Shown here: positions 11,524 through 22,973 of the stretch, in pieces
Layout: each line of letters begins with the position of its first letter
Position numbering within the stretch: the first letter of the stretch is position 1
Source of the DNA: Globodera rostochiensis
Lineage: Eukaryota; Nematoda; Chromadorea; Rhabditida; Heteroderidae
DNA: 64,000 nucleotides
Reading direction: 5' to 3'
NCBI GenBank assembly: GCA_018350325.1
Contig: JAEVLN010000006.1
Coordinates: 953,193-1,017,192 of the forward strand
Notes under the pieces: generated by a model
Database searches by the model: none
What the model was told of the DNA's origin: nothing
The model's input: only the letters and a program-made list of their open reading frames with translations
Translations under genes and position numbers: made by a program

Positions 11524-11700
11524 AGTAAAGAATAGGCAAAATGTTAGCCCTGGGTGGGACTCGAACCCACGTCCTCCACCCAATCCGTGGGCAGCTCTTC
11601 CAACTGAGCTACCGGGGCGTCCCATTCGCCTTCTTCTTTATGGATGATCTTTTGCCCCCGCCATAGGCGTTTTAACCGTTCGCTTCCAACCAGCGGAACA
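11524..11700 (-). repeat. tRNA-derived SINE, copy 1
   Basis: Minus strand: a head with GGTTAAAACGCCTATGGCGG, a tRNA-like body (GCCCCGGTAGCTCAGTTGG, D stem GCTC/GAGC, T arm GTGGGTTCGAGTCCCAC) and a tail GCTAACATTTTGCCTATTC. The anticodon loop lacks T33 and its stem needs two G-T pairs, so this is a SINE rather than a working tRNA. A deleted copy follows at 11811-11910 and a relative with a different body is at 36345-36535. Confidence 0.65.
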
Positions 11701-11810
11701 CTCAAATCCTTACAGCTCCATCCTCAACGGGACCGGTCCCTCGGTCCATCGATCGATCTCACATCGATCGCTTCGCTGGCGACGGTTGGGCAACCATCCG
11801 GTGCTACCAG

Positions 11811-11910
11811 TAAAGAATAGGCAAAATGTTAGCCCCGGGTGGGACTCGAACCCACGTCCCTTTTGCCCCCGCATAGGCGTTTTAACCGTCTCGTCCAACC
11901 AGCGGAATTC
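11811..11910 (-). repeat. tRNA-derived SINE, internally deleted copy 2
   Basis: It has the same tail and T arm as copy 1 (GGTTCGAGTCCCACCC) and the same head (GGTTAAAACGCC), but the A-box half of the tRNA-like body between them is missing. Confidence 0.6.
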
Positions 11911-12442
11911 TCTCTCATCCTTACATTCAATTTTTTCCCAAAATCGTTTAAGTACATAAGAAATAGAAAATAGTGCCTATCAACGTGCAAAAAAAACGTC
12001 CAGGTGAAAAAGCCGGAAACTCATCGTCTAGTCGGATGATGCCACCGCCGACCGTCGGAGTAGTAGAAATTGAATGAAGAAATGATCAATTTAATAAACT
12101 AAAATTTAAAAATGCTTTCTTTTTCAATTTAGCGTTAAAAAAATAACCCCTTTTTTTTGCATTTGAATGTGCGGTACAGCTTAACGAATTAGAAACAAAG
12201 CAACAATAAAAATAACGCATTTAAGAATTATTATTGTTTTACCGGGTAGATTGGAGTTGCTTAAGGCCTCCGACCCTTTGGAGCGGAAATGTCGGAGCTC
12301 GAGAGCAAAAATCCCCAACAAAAAATGTCGGGGTCGAGAACACTAATTTGCTTACCTACTTTATATTTTTAAGCTTTCTAAATAGATTAAGAAAACTCGC
12401 GGCATTCACGCGAGTTGTTGTTGTACTTACGATATTTCTACT

Positions 12443-12738
12443 TTAAGCTTCCATTTCTTTGTAAGGAAATAAAATCGTTTTGTCATCATTTTATCTTGAG
12501 GAAAAGCGGAAAGATTGTGTGCTTGCGCTTAATCATTCCCTAAAATGTTTATTAGGCTCATTACACAAAGCGGTTTTTGTAAATTATTTAAATTTTAAAA
12601 CATTTTTTTAATAGTAAAACCATCGATCAATTCTGACCGTACTAAGAATCATTTTTAACCTGAAAGTATTTAAATATTTTTGGAAATTAAACGAGAAGGA
12701 TACAATAACTTTATTAAATTTAGAAATCGACAACCCTG
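12443..12738. repeat. second copy of the 8111-8585 segment
   Basis: Shares ordered blocks with 8111-8585 (AAGCTTC, TCATTCCCTAAAATG, CTCATT-CACAAAGCG, AAGAATCATTTTTAACCT, GACAACCCTGA) with about 180 bases fewer. It lies upstream of the gene at 13004. Confidence 0.5.
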
Positions 12739-13003
12739 ACTTTAATTTTTATCTCATAATTGTTATGTTATTTATATTATAAAATTGTACGCTTTTATTG
12801 TAACAAAAATTTTATGACAATCAATCCAATTCAATTGCGTAAAGAATTTTGTTTATGCGATCGATGTTTATTTAATGATCAGCAGCTACCGGTTATTTGT
12901 TTTATTTTTACTGTTTAATCAAATAAACGACAGTTTGTTAATAATAATAATTACACAAAACTAATAATTTAATAAAAATTTATTATTTTGTGTGAATTCT
13001 GAC

Positions 13004-13570
13004 ATGAATCATCATTATCATCATTACATTGCAATTTTTATGCTCTTCTGTTTGGTCGTTCAATCGCAATTTTCTTCTATAAATGGACTGCCAATTTTAC
13101 AGCGGTAAATTTATACATTTAAAAACAAATTAGAATAAAAGTTTTTTTATTTAAATTAGACGAATTAACCGCATCCGGGTAGCCCCTTTTGGCTAAAACC
13201 CGGATTGTCCGGGTCGGGCGGGATCCAGTCCGGCTGAGTCTCAATTTTAGAATCCGGTTCCCGTATCCTTATACCCGCATTTGCTTTTTAAGGCTTTTGA
13301 TTGAATTTTCTTAACAAATTAATGTTCATTTGTCACTTTACCGACGGTGCCTATCGGCACTGCCGGGGACCTCTCTTCACCTAATTTTAATTATTTTTTA
13401 TGTTTCAACAAAGTCTAAGCAAAAATTTAATTAATAAAATAATTTTATTTTTTCGAAGCGATCGTGTGAAGCGTGGACTAGGTGATTATGCAAGAATCGC
13501 GGCTTCCGGAGCTGTCAGTGCTGTGGCATGGCATGCCACAAATAAAGCAATTAACAAAATTGTGGGCTAA
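13004..13570 (+). CDS. small secreted peptide precursor (2 exons, 70 aa)
   Basis: Exons 13004-13104 and 13459-13570 (donor GTAAAT, acceptor TTCGAAG) sum to 213 bases. Residues 1-22 form a signal peptide (hydrophobic core YIAIFMLFCLVVQSQ). A short linker follows, then a basic cluster RRDRVKR at the exon junction, typical of prohormone processing. The last 31 residues begin GLGDYARIAASGAV and end NKAINKIVG. They are cationic, cysteine-free and look amphipathic-helical, with small residues at regular spacing. An AATAAA lies just past the stop. The layout fits a neuropeptide-like or antimicrobial-type peptide precursor, but no family is recognised. The intron carries a CCCGGAT repeat and a GC-rich hairpin. 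Confidence 0.55.
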
Positions 13571-13975
13571 AAAATAAAAAGGATAACGATCAGTTGAAGG
13601 AAAATGATCAGAAATGCTAATCGAGATGAATCAGCCTCCGGTGGACATTGGACAATATTTTTTCCCAAAGTTTATTTTCATGCTGAATTGTTTATCGTAC
13701 AAATAAATAAACATGAATGTAACAGAATGTTGCTTTTACGGTCACAACAAAAGTATCAAAAGTTGGCTAAGACTCAAAACGCCACAAAAGATTTCAAAAC
13801 TCAAAACAATTGCATAAAGCCCTAGAAATTTCGAAACGATTAATTTTGAAATTGCTCTTTTATGAATGTATTTAGAGGGAATTTATTTTATCGCATTTTT
13901 CACAAATTTTCGAAAAAAGGCCAAAAATAGGTGCTAAAAAAGTTTTCTACCAAAAATCCGTTTCCCGCTCATTTC

Positions 13976-15107
13976 TCATCGACAAAAAATAAATAACTCT
14001 ATGAGACTGGACAAAAGATAGACGACACAAAGGATCAGTGCCGGAATTGCCGATTTCTGATGCCAAAGTGGGCCATAAAAAGCTCCGCAGGCAATTGAAG
14101 CCAAAACACCCATCATCAAAAAAGCACATCCATTTTTTTTCAATCTTCGCTCCCGAACTTCATTATATCGTCGCCGGCGGCGCAACAAATCATTCGCATA
14201 ATGCCCGTCTTTGTGTTGGTCGCCGAAAGCGTTTTTTGCTAAATAAAAAAAATGTGTGCCATTTTATATAATTTTGTTAATTTGAGAGGCAAAGAATGAA
14301 TTGCTCAAATAATGTTATTTTTTGAAATCAATCTAACTAATTTCGATAAAATTTTTATTGAATTTCAAATTTATTCATAGTTTTTTTTTCTGAAAAAATA
14401 CTTATTTTTTGTTAGCAGTACAAAAAAGGTTTAATTTTTACAACTTTGAATTTTTTATTTTTTGTAAATTCAATTAATGTTTGGCAGGAAAAAATAAAAT
14501 ATTTTAAAATTTAAAAAAATTAAATTAATACTTGCCTTTAAGGAATGCCATAAACTTGTCGATCCCCATAATGAAATGTTCCATAAGTTTTGCCACTTTC
14601 TTTTGGTTTTTGTCATCGAGAATTGGATTTTTGAATATTTTTGGGATGTTTTGAGAAATGATTTGCTTAAAATCGGTTTTATCCATTAAATTTGTCGCCG
14701 TCTTTTCAATATTTAGAAATGACGTTTCATCCAAACTTTTTCCATTTTCCAATTGCTGACAAAAATTATTATGCATTTTTTTGAAATTTTCGTCCATTTT
14801 AAATTCCGCTTCCATTTTAAGGCAACATAAAACGCCAAAACCATGTTTTTGGAGCCATTTTAGTGCCAATTCCCGACCAAGTACCCCAGAATTTATTCCA
14901 CTGAATGAGTCCAACAATTCTTGGGCCGACTTTGACACATCTAAAAAAAGTTTTCGAACAATTCAATGTTTATGAATTATTATTTTAAATTTAATTTCCA
15001 CCTTTTTGGCATTCATTTTCGGCAACACTTTGATCACTCAGGGTCAATAAAATGAAGAATAATAAATATTCAAAACATTTTGATTTGTCAGATTTGAGTG
15101 AAAGCAT
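13976..15107 (-). CDS. secreted/membrane protein, tandem copy A (3 exons)
   Basis: Exons 15002-15107, 14525?-14940 and 13976-14238. Exon 2 is followed by an in-frame TAA, but CTTAAAGGCAA/GTATTAAT is also a good donor that joins exon 3 exactly in frame, giving an AAC codon. Product: N-terminal hydrophobic signal or anchor (FEYLLFFILLTLSDQSVA), a helical, cysteine-poor domain of about 140 residues, then in exon 3 NKNAFGDQHKDGHYAND, a run of arginines and two hydrophobic helices (CAFLMMGVLASIACGAFYG and PALILCVVYLLSSLIELF). If intron 2 is kept, a soluble secreted protein of about 172 residues results. A hydrophobic hairpin behind basic residues suggests membrane association in the longer form. 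I do not recognise the family; a secreted parasitism-type protein is possible. Confidence 0.6.
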
Positions 15108-15604
15108 TCTAAACAGAAAATGAAAATGATACAGCAATATAGATAACGCAGTAAAAAACACTTAAAGCTTACTATTTGTTCTTAAATTGGAAAGATTACG
15201 AATTTTGAAAATGTATTCAATGAATTCAATGGATTATATAAAAATATCTTTTCAGATTTGGCATAAATTTGACAAAAAAAAAACAAAATGATTACAAATT
15301 GTGCTATATTTCATCAATTTTAGCTAAATATATAAAATGGCAAATGTGCGTCGAATTGATTATATTTTTTAAACTGGATTGTTTAGCTATACGTAATAAC
15401 TAAAACATATTATAGTTTGGCAAATTTGACAAAGCATATTGGCTTTTTTTCGCTGTGTCGCGAATATTGAGGCACTGCAAAAATCTTAAACATTTGAATG
15501 TTTATATTGTGAGGCAGGCATAAAATTAGCTAATTTTACTTTGCTAGATTTGTAAAGGTGTACAAAATTGCAATTCTGCTGGTGTTAAAGCTGATGAGGA
15601 CCAG

Positions 15605-15745
15605 GTCTGGACGTCATAATGCTGACGATTACGCCGTTTTTGAGGTGTGTCATGACGTATTACGCTTACGCCGTCACTGGCATTTCTATAAAATTGCGCG
15701 TGACGCGTGACGGGACTCAGAGACCGGTGACGTCCAGCTCTGCTG
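15605..15745. repeat. TGACGTCA-type palindromic island
   Basis: Words GACGTCA, ATTACGCC, TGACGCGTGACG and GGTGACGTCC recur in both orientations within 140 bp. The style matches the sub-terminal repeats of the hAT-like elements, but no flanking duplication was found. Confidence 0.4.
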
Positions 15746-15983
15746 ATGAGGACGCTTCTCTCCTACCTTACCAGCTCCAACGTTCTTCCCAGCAGGTGGT
15801 TGGGGGGGGGGGGGGGTGTTGCGTGGGGGACAGTGTTTGGAGAAATCAATTAGGGCCTGTCCGCAAGCCGTCGTCGCCCAATGCCTCCACGTGGAGCGCG
15901 TGGTCCCTGTTCTCACAGCGCCTGCTTCAGTTCCTCCACCTCAAATTTCGCCCTCAAATCAGCTGTTGAAATGCGCGGCCTTT

Positions 15984-17079
15984 AAGCCAGTGATGTCCCG
16001 ATTCCCGCAACCGTGAAAATCCGGAACCGCTTCGGAATCGGTTCACGGAAGCGTTAAAATCTGGAACCGCAAAACCGATTCCAAATTATGTAGTTCCAAA
16101 ATCCAAGACTATATACGGCCCTGGTCTCGGGAAAACAAAAATTTGACTGCTGATTATGATTATAGTAATTAGACTAAGTCAAACATGACGAGAAATACAT
16201 TAACATTAGTTTTGCCATAAATACATTTTCGGCCGTATTTACAAATTTTTGGAATTTGGAACTGGAACCACTTGGAACCGGTTCCCGAAAACTCGGAACC
16301 GATTCCGGAACCGTTCCCGAAACCGCAAAAAAAAAATTTTGAACATGGGGATGATTTGGCATTCTGAAGTGGGCCGCAGCCGGATGACCAATTCCGTCAT
16401 GAATTCAAATAATTTTCGGTTAACCGCACCCTATCTGCCTATGTGAAATGGGTAAGGAAAATGATCAAAAAAAGTGGCATTTGTCAGGCGATCAATATGG
16501 AAGTGACAGTGACATCCGGCCAAAATGTGAATGGTGGTGGGTGGAGGGGGCAAAATGATTAACTATTTTCAGTGGCCGAATGAATGTGTGGCGATGGACG
16601 GGATGGGTGGAGGAAGAAAGGGGTGGCGGAGGGCAGGAGCTGTTAACATGCACTGTCTTACCGGATGCGGCTGATGATTGTGTCAAACGTGTGTTTCAAT
16701 GTGCATATTTATGCGACCATCCCAAGGCGAAGATGAGCAAATGGGGACAGAACACACAGAAAATGAAAATGACAGAAATAAAGTAGGAGTCTTAAGTGGA
16801 TGGCCGACTCTCCGGCAATCGATCACTTTACTTCTCCTCTGTAATCAATCGATCACTTTACTTCTCCTCTGTAATTGTTGTGCCGGCCTGTTGTCCCCGC
16901 GTAAAGACTCAGCCCGTGAGAAGGGAGTCGTGATGGGGATGGCAGAAGTTCCCGGTTCCGGTGCCGGTTCCGGAACCGCAAAAAACACGGATTTACCAAT
17001 TCGGAACTGCAAAAATCCCCGGAACCGGTTTGGAACCGGAACCGCGAAACCGTAAGGAAAAATGGAACAGGGAAAACAC
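15984..17079. mobile_element. probable hAT-like element with GGAACCGGTTCC words
   Basis: The left end CCAGTGATGTCCCGATTCC and right end (inverted: CCAGTGTTTTCCCTGTTCC) match at most positions. Both sub-terminal zones (16010-16335 and 16945-17060) are made of GGAACCGGTTCCCGAA words. No target duplication is visible. The middle holds a 35-bp direct repeat (ATCGATCACTTTACTTCTCC, twice near 16820-16875) and no transposase. Confidence 0.45.
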
Positions 17080-17638
17080 TGGATAGAAGACTAGCCTAGA
17101 TCCCGCTTAATCCAGCCCCTTATGAACCCCTAGAGTAAAAAGCCTTCCCACTCGGTCCACCCCCTCTCCGGGGTCTTAGTCCCGGACTTACAATTATAAC
17201 CCATTTTGTCAATTTCAATTTTGTCGGTGCCAAACCGGCCGGCACTAAACTGTCGCCCGACCGTGTATAACAAGGGTGCCGAAAGTACTATTTTTATAGG
17301 GCATTTGTTCACAAAACAAAAAAGGTAAATGTTAATACAAAACAAGAGAACGGAAATGAAACATAATAAGCATATTCAGTTTTTATTGCATTTTCTTAGA
17401 ATTTTCGCAAACCCGAATTGTTAAAAACCCAAAATGATTAGAAACTCGAAGATTTGTTATTCACAATAATATCACAAATAAAATTCTAGACAACGAAAAA
17501 TTCGAAACAATTAAAAAAATGCCGATCTTTAAGAGTGCATTTTTATCTTTCGGAGGAATTTTTTATCGCATTTTTTTAATTACCAGAAAAGGCCAAAAAA
17601 AGTTACCTACATTTAAAAATCCGCTTCCCGCTCATTTC

Positions 17639-18807
17639 TCATCTACAAAAAACATACAATTCTATGAGAGTAGACAAAAAAGAGACGGCACAAAGTATCA
17701 GTGCCGGAATTGCCCATTTGTGATGGAAAAGTCTGCCATAAAATACACCGACGCCAATTGCAACCAAAAGACGCAAAATGAGAAACGCACAAACTCGGGA
17801 TTCTCTCAATCTTTTCGCTTCTTCTTTTTTCCTTCTCGCTTCAATTTCACTTTCGATATCCATACGATAACGTCGCCGGCGGCGCAACAAATCATTCGCA
17901 TAATGCCCGTCTTTGTGTTGGTCGCCGAAAGCGTTTTTTGCTAAATAAAAAAAATGTGTGCCATTTTATATAATTTTGTTATTTTGAGAGGCAAAGAATG
18001 AATTGCTCAAATAATGTTATTTTTTGAAATCAATCTAACTAATTTCGATAAAATTTTTATTGAATTTCAAATTTATTCATAGTTTTTTTTCTGAAAAATA
18101 CTTATTTTTTGTTAGCAGTACAAAAAATTTTTAATTTTTACAACTTTGAATTTTTTATTTTTTGTAAATTCAATTAATGTTTGGCAGGAAAAAATAAAAT
18201 ATTTTAAAATTTAAAAAAATTAAATTAATACTTGCCTTTAAGGAATGCCATAAACTTGTCGATCCCCATAATGAAATGTTCCATAAGTTTTGCCACTTTC
18301 TTTTGGTTTTTGTCATCGAGAATTGGATTTTTGAATATTTTTGGGATGTTTTGAGAAATGATTTGCTTAAAATCGGTTTTATCCATTAAATTTGTCGCCG
18401 TCTTTTCAATATTTAGAAATGACGTTTCATCCAAACTTTTTCCATTTTCCAATTGCTGACAAAAATTATTATGCATTTTTTTGAAATTTTCGTCCATTTT
18501 AAATTCCGCTTCCATTTTAAGGCAACATAAAACGCCAAAACCATGTTTTTGGAGCCATTTTAGTGCCAATTCCCGACCAAGTACCCCAGAATTTATTCCA
18601 CTGAATGAGTCCAACAATTCTTGGGCCGACTTTGACACATCTAAAAAAAGTTTTTGAACAATTCAATGTTTATGAATTATTATTTTAAATTTAATTTCCA
18701 CCTTTTTGGCATTCATTTTCGGCAACACTTTGATCACTCAGGGTCAATAAAATGAAGAATAATAAATATTCAAAACATTTTGATTTGTCAGATTTGAGTG
18801 AAAGCAT
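17639..18807 (-). CDS. secreted/membrane protein, tandem copy B (3 exons)
   Basis: Exons 18702-18807, 18225?-18640 and 17639-17940, with the same structure, splice sites and optional stop as copy A 3.7 kb away. The 137 residues from exon 2 are identical in both copies, and the DNA of exons 1-2 and intron 1 is nearly so. In exon 3 the match is close only as far as the arginine run. Beyond it the copies differ by a 13-residue insertion (RMDIESEIEARRKKEEAKRL in B) and many substitutions, yet both keep two hydrophobic helices and the final FCR-stop. Upstream of exon 1 the copies diverge abruptly. The conserved exon 3 in both copies supports its use as coding sequence. Confidence 0.6.
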
Positions 18808-19384
18808 TCTAAATAGAAAATGGAGAATATTGGCAGCTCAGGAACACTCAAAAACAGCACTTTGAATGCTGTTTTAGTGTTTTTGGTTGCCCATATTTTT
18901 AAATTTACCCAGGAAATAAAATAATGTGCGTGAGTTTTTGTTTTTATAGTAAAAAAATGAAAATTTTCAATGACTTCAACCGGATATTTTGCTCCATTAA
19001 AAATTTGACTGATGAGAATATTGACTTTTTTTATGGATGGAATTGTTGGCAATTATTTGTGAGGCATAAGATAAGAAGGCAAATTGAATGTTTTCAATTT
19101 TTGTATTGGTGGGAGCATTGGCATAGTCAGGAAAAATTTTCGGGGGGGGGGGGGGAACTCGATTCTTAGGGTTGTATTTTTTCTTTTTATTGCATTTTTG
19201 TTAAGCAATTTCCAAAAAATGTTTTGATTTTAGGGGGGTGCATTTTCCGTTTTTACTCCATTTTTGGTTAAGGATTTTGATTTTTGATGACAATTTGTTA
19301 AGAAAATTGACCAAAAAACCTTTAAAATGTTTGTTTTGTTATTTTATATTTTATTACTCATTTTTAATTGCCAACACGGATAAG

Positions 19385-19850
19385 CTGCGTGCCGTTTACG
19401 AAAAGTTGTCAGATTGTCAAATAAAAATTGATTTAAACGAAAGTTTGGTGGTCCTACTGCAAATGATCTAAATGGTGCGCAAACACAAAATGTTCAAAAT
19501 GGTGCAAATATTCAAATAAATATTGGAAATGCACAAAAAGTTAATTTGGTTTAACATTTTCGTACATCCGATTAGCAACAAATTTGTGCCGGCGGACGGA
19601 ATTGACGACGCCGATCCTTCGGATGATTATGCTGCTAATGATCAGCAGCCGTACAGCCAAAATGATGAAATTGAAATGGACGACGACGGCTACAGACACA
19701 GCAGATCGATTTGTGTAGAACTGTACAAGCCAAAAATGGCAAAACGGCACATCATTAAGCTGGGCAATGTGGACCCGCAACCGCTGTTCTGGAAAAGAGC
19801 GTTTAAATATTTTTTTTTTGGGGGCAAAATAAAGGTGGTGTGGTACCAGG
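19385..19850 (+). pseudogene. uncharacterised coding fragments in several frames
   Basis: Three coding-like stretches are not joined by clear splice sites. 19385-19440 reads TDKLRAVYEKLSDCQIKIDL. 19449-19554, in another frame, reads GPTANDLNGAQTQNVQNG to a stop. 19585-19835 reads DADPSDDYAANDQQPYSQN, then KRHIIKLGNVDPQPLFWKRA up to a GTGGTG donor. The frame breaks may mark a decayed gene or missed small introns. No family is recognised. Confidence 0.3.
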
Positions 19851-20689
19851 GCTTGTATCTTGTCGTAATCGTAAGTATCGTATTTTAGAGCCATATAGTA
19901 TCGTATAATTTGCTAAAATCACGCGTATTGTAATTTTGACCTGTCTTGGGCCCTAGATTGGGAGGGGGGTCGGCGGTTCCGATAGGCGCCGCCGGAGAAA
20001 ATTTAAAATTTTTTACTAATTTGTTTAAGAAAATTTGTTCAAAAATTATGCAAAGCAAAAAGGCCCTCTTCAAAATGTTCTCGGCAGCGCCTGCATCGCA
20101 GAATTTCTGACCCAAAAATGATTGGAAACCGGAATTTCTGACCCAAAAATGTCCGGAATAAATGTTAGAGGAGGGGTATAAAACCGGAGAGCTTACTCCA
20201 AGCAAACCGGGTTGGAAAAACCAGTTTCGGGAATTCTTTACATAATTTTTGAACAGCTTTAAAGAAACTTGTACGGAGCCATATCAAAAAGCGACACTAA
20301 TATGACGACTTAGTACAGGAATAAATGTTTTTTTAAAATTAAATGTTCATTTTCCAAAGTATCAGCTATCAATATCGATATATCACAATCGTTTTTTTCA
20401 ATACACAATATCGTCGCTTGAATTGCAAATTTATTAAGGTTTGATAATTAGTAAAAATGATACCTATATATTATTAGGGCCCGGATTTATATGCATTTGC
20501 ACATTTTTAGTCCAATTAAGTTCGATGAAATTAGCTCAAAAAAGGTGTCGTTACGTTGGTCTTTTTCATTTTTGACCATTTGAAAATGCATATTTTGTCA
20601 CTTTTTTGACTAAAAATAATTATGAAAAAAATGCGATAAAGAAACAATTGCATCTTTAGAGGATTCGCAGCATATTTTGGCATTTAAAT

Positions 20690-21554
20690 TAGGGTTCCTC
20701 CCCGACCCCTCGAGGGCGGAAAAGTCGGGGTCGGGGTTGGCCGGGGTTGGCAATGTCGGGGTCGGGGACGATCAAAATTTTCGGGGTCGGGGTTCGAGGT
20801 TGAAGAAAATTTTGTTCATAAAATTTTTTCATAAAAATTCAGCATTTTTTCATAAAAATTTCAGCAATGATTTCACGGCAAGCATAAAATATAATTTTAT
20901 TTTTAAATCCGTTCATCATCTTTAAAAATCTCGAAAGTGAAGGGAATTTTGTAATTTCTGAAAACAAAAAATTTATGGAGTTCTCATCATGTTTGAATTG
21001 GCCCAACAACTCAGAATAACAGAAAAAATTTGAGCGGAGGGGGGATTGGCCTGAGAATTTTAGAAATTTTGTTGGAATTAAAAAGTTAAAAAATGGTGAT
21101 ATTTTTAGAAGCTTTTTAGGAATGGGAGGAATCGGCGGTGCCGATAGGCGCCGCCGGAAATTTTTTGAAGATTTTAACAATGTTTGTTAAGAAAATTGCT
21201 TCAAAATTAACGAAATTCGGCTAACACTTCTTAAATTTTGGAAGTTTTTAGTGACAAGTAAAAATTCACCTACGCATCGGGATCTGAACCCCAACTTGAC
21301 CCATCACGCAGACTCAACCACTCACCAACTACACCACCTATACACACTTTAATCACATTTTCAAAAGTACTTATTGCTCCCCAAAAAAGTCAATCTTTAG
21401 GGGTGTTGGTTCACCCCCGAGCCCGGACCCAAAAAAAGGTCGGGGACGGGGTCGGGGTCGGGGAGGCCGGGGTTGACCATGTCGGGGTCGGGGACGATCC
21501 CTTTTTTGGGCTCGGGGTCGGGGTTCGGGGGGTCGGGGTCGGGGAGGAACCCTA
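20690..21554. mobile_element. hAT-like element, GTCGGGG words, 8-bp duplication ATTTAAAT
   Basis: The inverted termini TAGGGTTCCTCCCCGACC and GGTCGGGGAGGAACCCTA are perfect over 18 bases and are flanked on both sides by ATTTAAAT. Sub-terminal arrays of GGGGTCGGGG occur at each end. The interior contains a GC-rich hairpin (about 21136-21162) and a tRNA-like sequence (21262-21340), but no transposase. Confidence 0.85.
21262..21340 (-). repeat. tRNA-like sequence inside the hAT-like element
   Basis: On the minus strand GGTGGTGTAGTTGGTGAGTG (A-box region) is followed by GGGGTTCAGATCCC (B box) at tRNA spacing. Stem pairing is incomplete, so it is read as a SINE or pseudogene nested in the element. 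Confidence 0.5.
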
Positions 21555-21622
21555 ATTTAAATGCATATTTGACTAAGCTTAGAATAATTTTTAAGTTAAT
21601 TTTAAAATAAAAAATCCTTTAG

Positions 21623-21934
21623 GAACAATTGAAGGGCCAATAGAAATTTCTGACGACCCTATTTCATGTGCAATATGTTTAAAGTCAATAAAGAATGAAC
21701 AAAAAATTGTAAAATTACACGAAGAAAACGGCAAAAATTCAATGGCATAATTTAATGTTATTAGAACATATTAATTAGTTTATTTAAACAAACCTTTTTA
21801 GCACATATTTCACAATGTTTGCATCAAAAAATGGTATGGCCGGAGGAAAATTAAAATTTGATTAAAACATATTTTTTAGGTTTGATCATCTTGGCAAAGT
21901 TCGATTTCCGTTGTGTCAATGCAAACTCTAAACT
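21623..21934 (+). pseudogene. RING-H2-like zinc finger fragment
   Basis: Three adjacent pieces carry RING landmarks in order. 21623-21740 has DDPISCAICLKSI (the C-x2-C pair). 21802-21850, after TTTTTAG, has HIFHNVCIKKWYG (H-x2-H-x2-C). 21880-21934, after TTTTTTAG, has FPLCQCKL in place of C-P-x-C. RING fingers of this type bind two zinc ions and usually act as ubiquitin ligases. The third cysteine position is not recognisable, the first piece has no clean GT donor, and the last ends at once in a stop. A degraded copy or incomplete gene is more likely than a working ligase. Confidence 0.35.
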
Positions 21935-22426
21935 AACCTTGGTAATTTAAAGAGGGCGGCTGGCATTTTTTGGCACTAAAAACACGAAATAGGCGCCTAA
22001 AATATGCACCAAACCCCCCCCCCCCCCCCCCCAAAATAGGCACTAAAATTAGCAGAAAAAAATGCCAAAATGGGCAAATTTTTTTGTATTTTTTGCAGAA
22101 AAATAACTTTTGTTTTTATCTATCCGAGAGTTAATTTATAGGCAGGCACCATCAAAATTGAAAAATTTGAAGTTTTTTTTTCAAAAGCTTATACGCAAAA
22201 ACAAGCATTTGCCTGAAAATGTCAGCTCTAGTAATAGTTGGACTCAGATTTATATGCTCTAACATTTATTTTTTTGAATTTGTTTGAGGAATTAGGTAAT
22301 TGATTTTAGATAATTTTACAAACGAAATCAAAAAGTTGTTTTTAGATTAGGAAAATTTTAAATAATCAATTTTGATAGACTCAGCAATCCTCACAATTTC
22401 ATTTTACTCACATCCCGTTTTTTTAA

Positions 22427-22973
22427 ATGAAGGCGGTTGATTTTTACATAATATTCGACGCCTCATCATCGCAAATGCATTCAAATCTGTACATGGACCC
22501 TGTCGCAGCATTGTTTTGCATTGCCACCGAACACAACGCCACAAATGATGACAATGACGACGACGGCACTTTCAAACGGGCACAAGCAAACATGCGATTA
22601 ATAAAATCTTGGCATTTTTGAACAGCAAAGCTGAAGATATTATGCAAAATTTATTGCATGAAATGGCTTTTCCAAATGTTGGCCAAGTTGCTGACGAACG
22701 ACCATTTTTTAAAATTGGCGTCGAAACCTTTAGCGAAAACGCAAAGATTGAAAACATCCGAAAAGTGCTCGAAACGATTGTCAATAATCGACAAAATAAT
22801 GCACAAGAAAATATAGAGAAGGCTGAGCGCGCGTTAAGCATAATCAATGCCTTTAAAACTGATCAAATTTGGTGCGCTAATTACGTGATGAAAAATATTC
22901 AAATCATTAGCGAAGAAATTTATGAATTAGAAATTAATGGCTGTTTTGAGAGATTTAATCGAATATGTAATTA
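22427..22973 (+). pseudogene. uncharacterised helical protein with a frame break
   Basis: From an ATG at 22427 the frame reads MKAVDFYIIFDASSSQ then an Asn/Asp-rich stretch to a stop near 22621. Coding-like sequence then continues in another frame (HAINKILAFLNSKAEDIMQN, VLETIVNNRQNNAQENIEK) to TAA at 22973. No intron signal lies at the switch near 22590, so a frameshift is likely. No family recognised. Confidence 0.35.

Noticed and set aside
11537..11610. functional tRNA gene
   Set aside because: The T and D arms are good, but the anticodon stem needs G-T pairs, T33 is absent, one acceptor pair is broken, and the unit carries SINE head and tail shared with other copies.
15780..15960. possible coiled-coil exon on the minus strand (LRAKFEVEELKQA)
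   Set aside because: Only 15 residues before a stop, with a second frame needed to continue. No partner exons were found, so it was not annotated.
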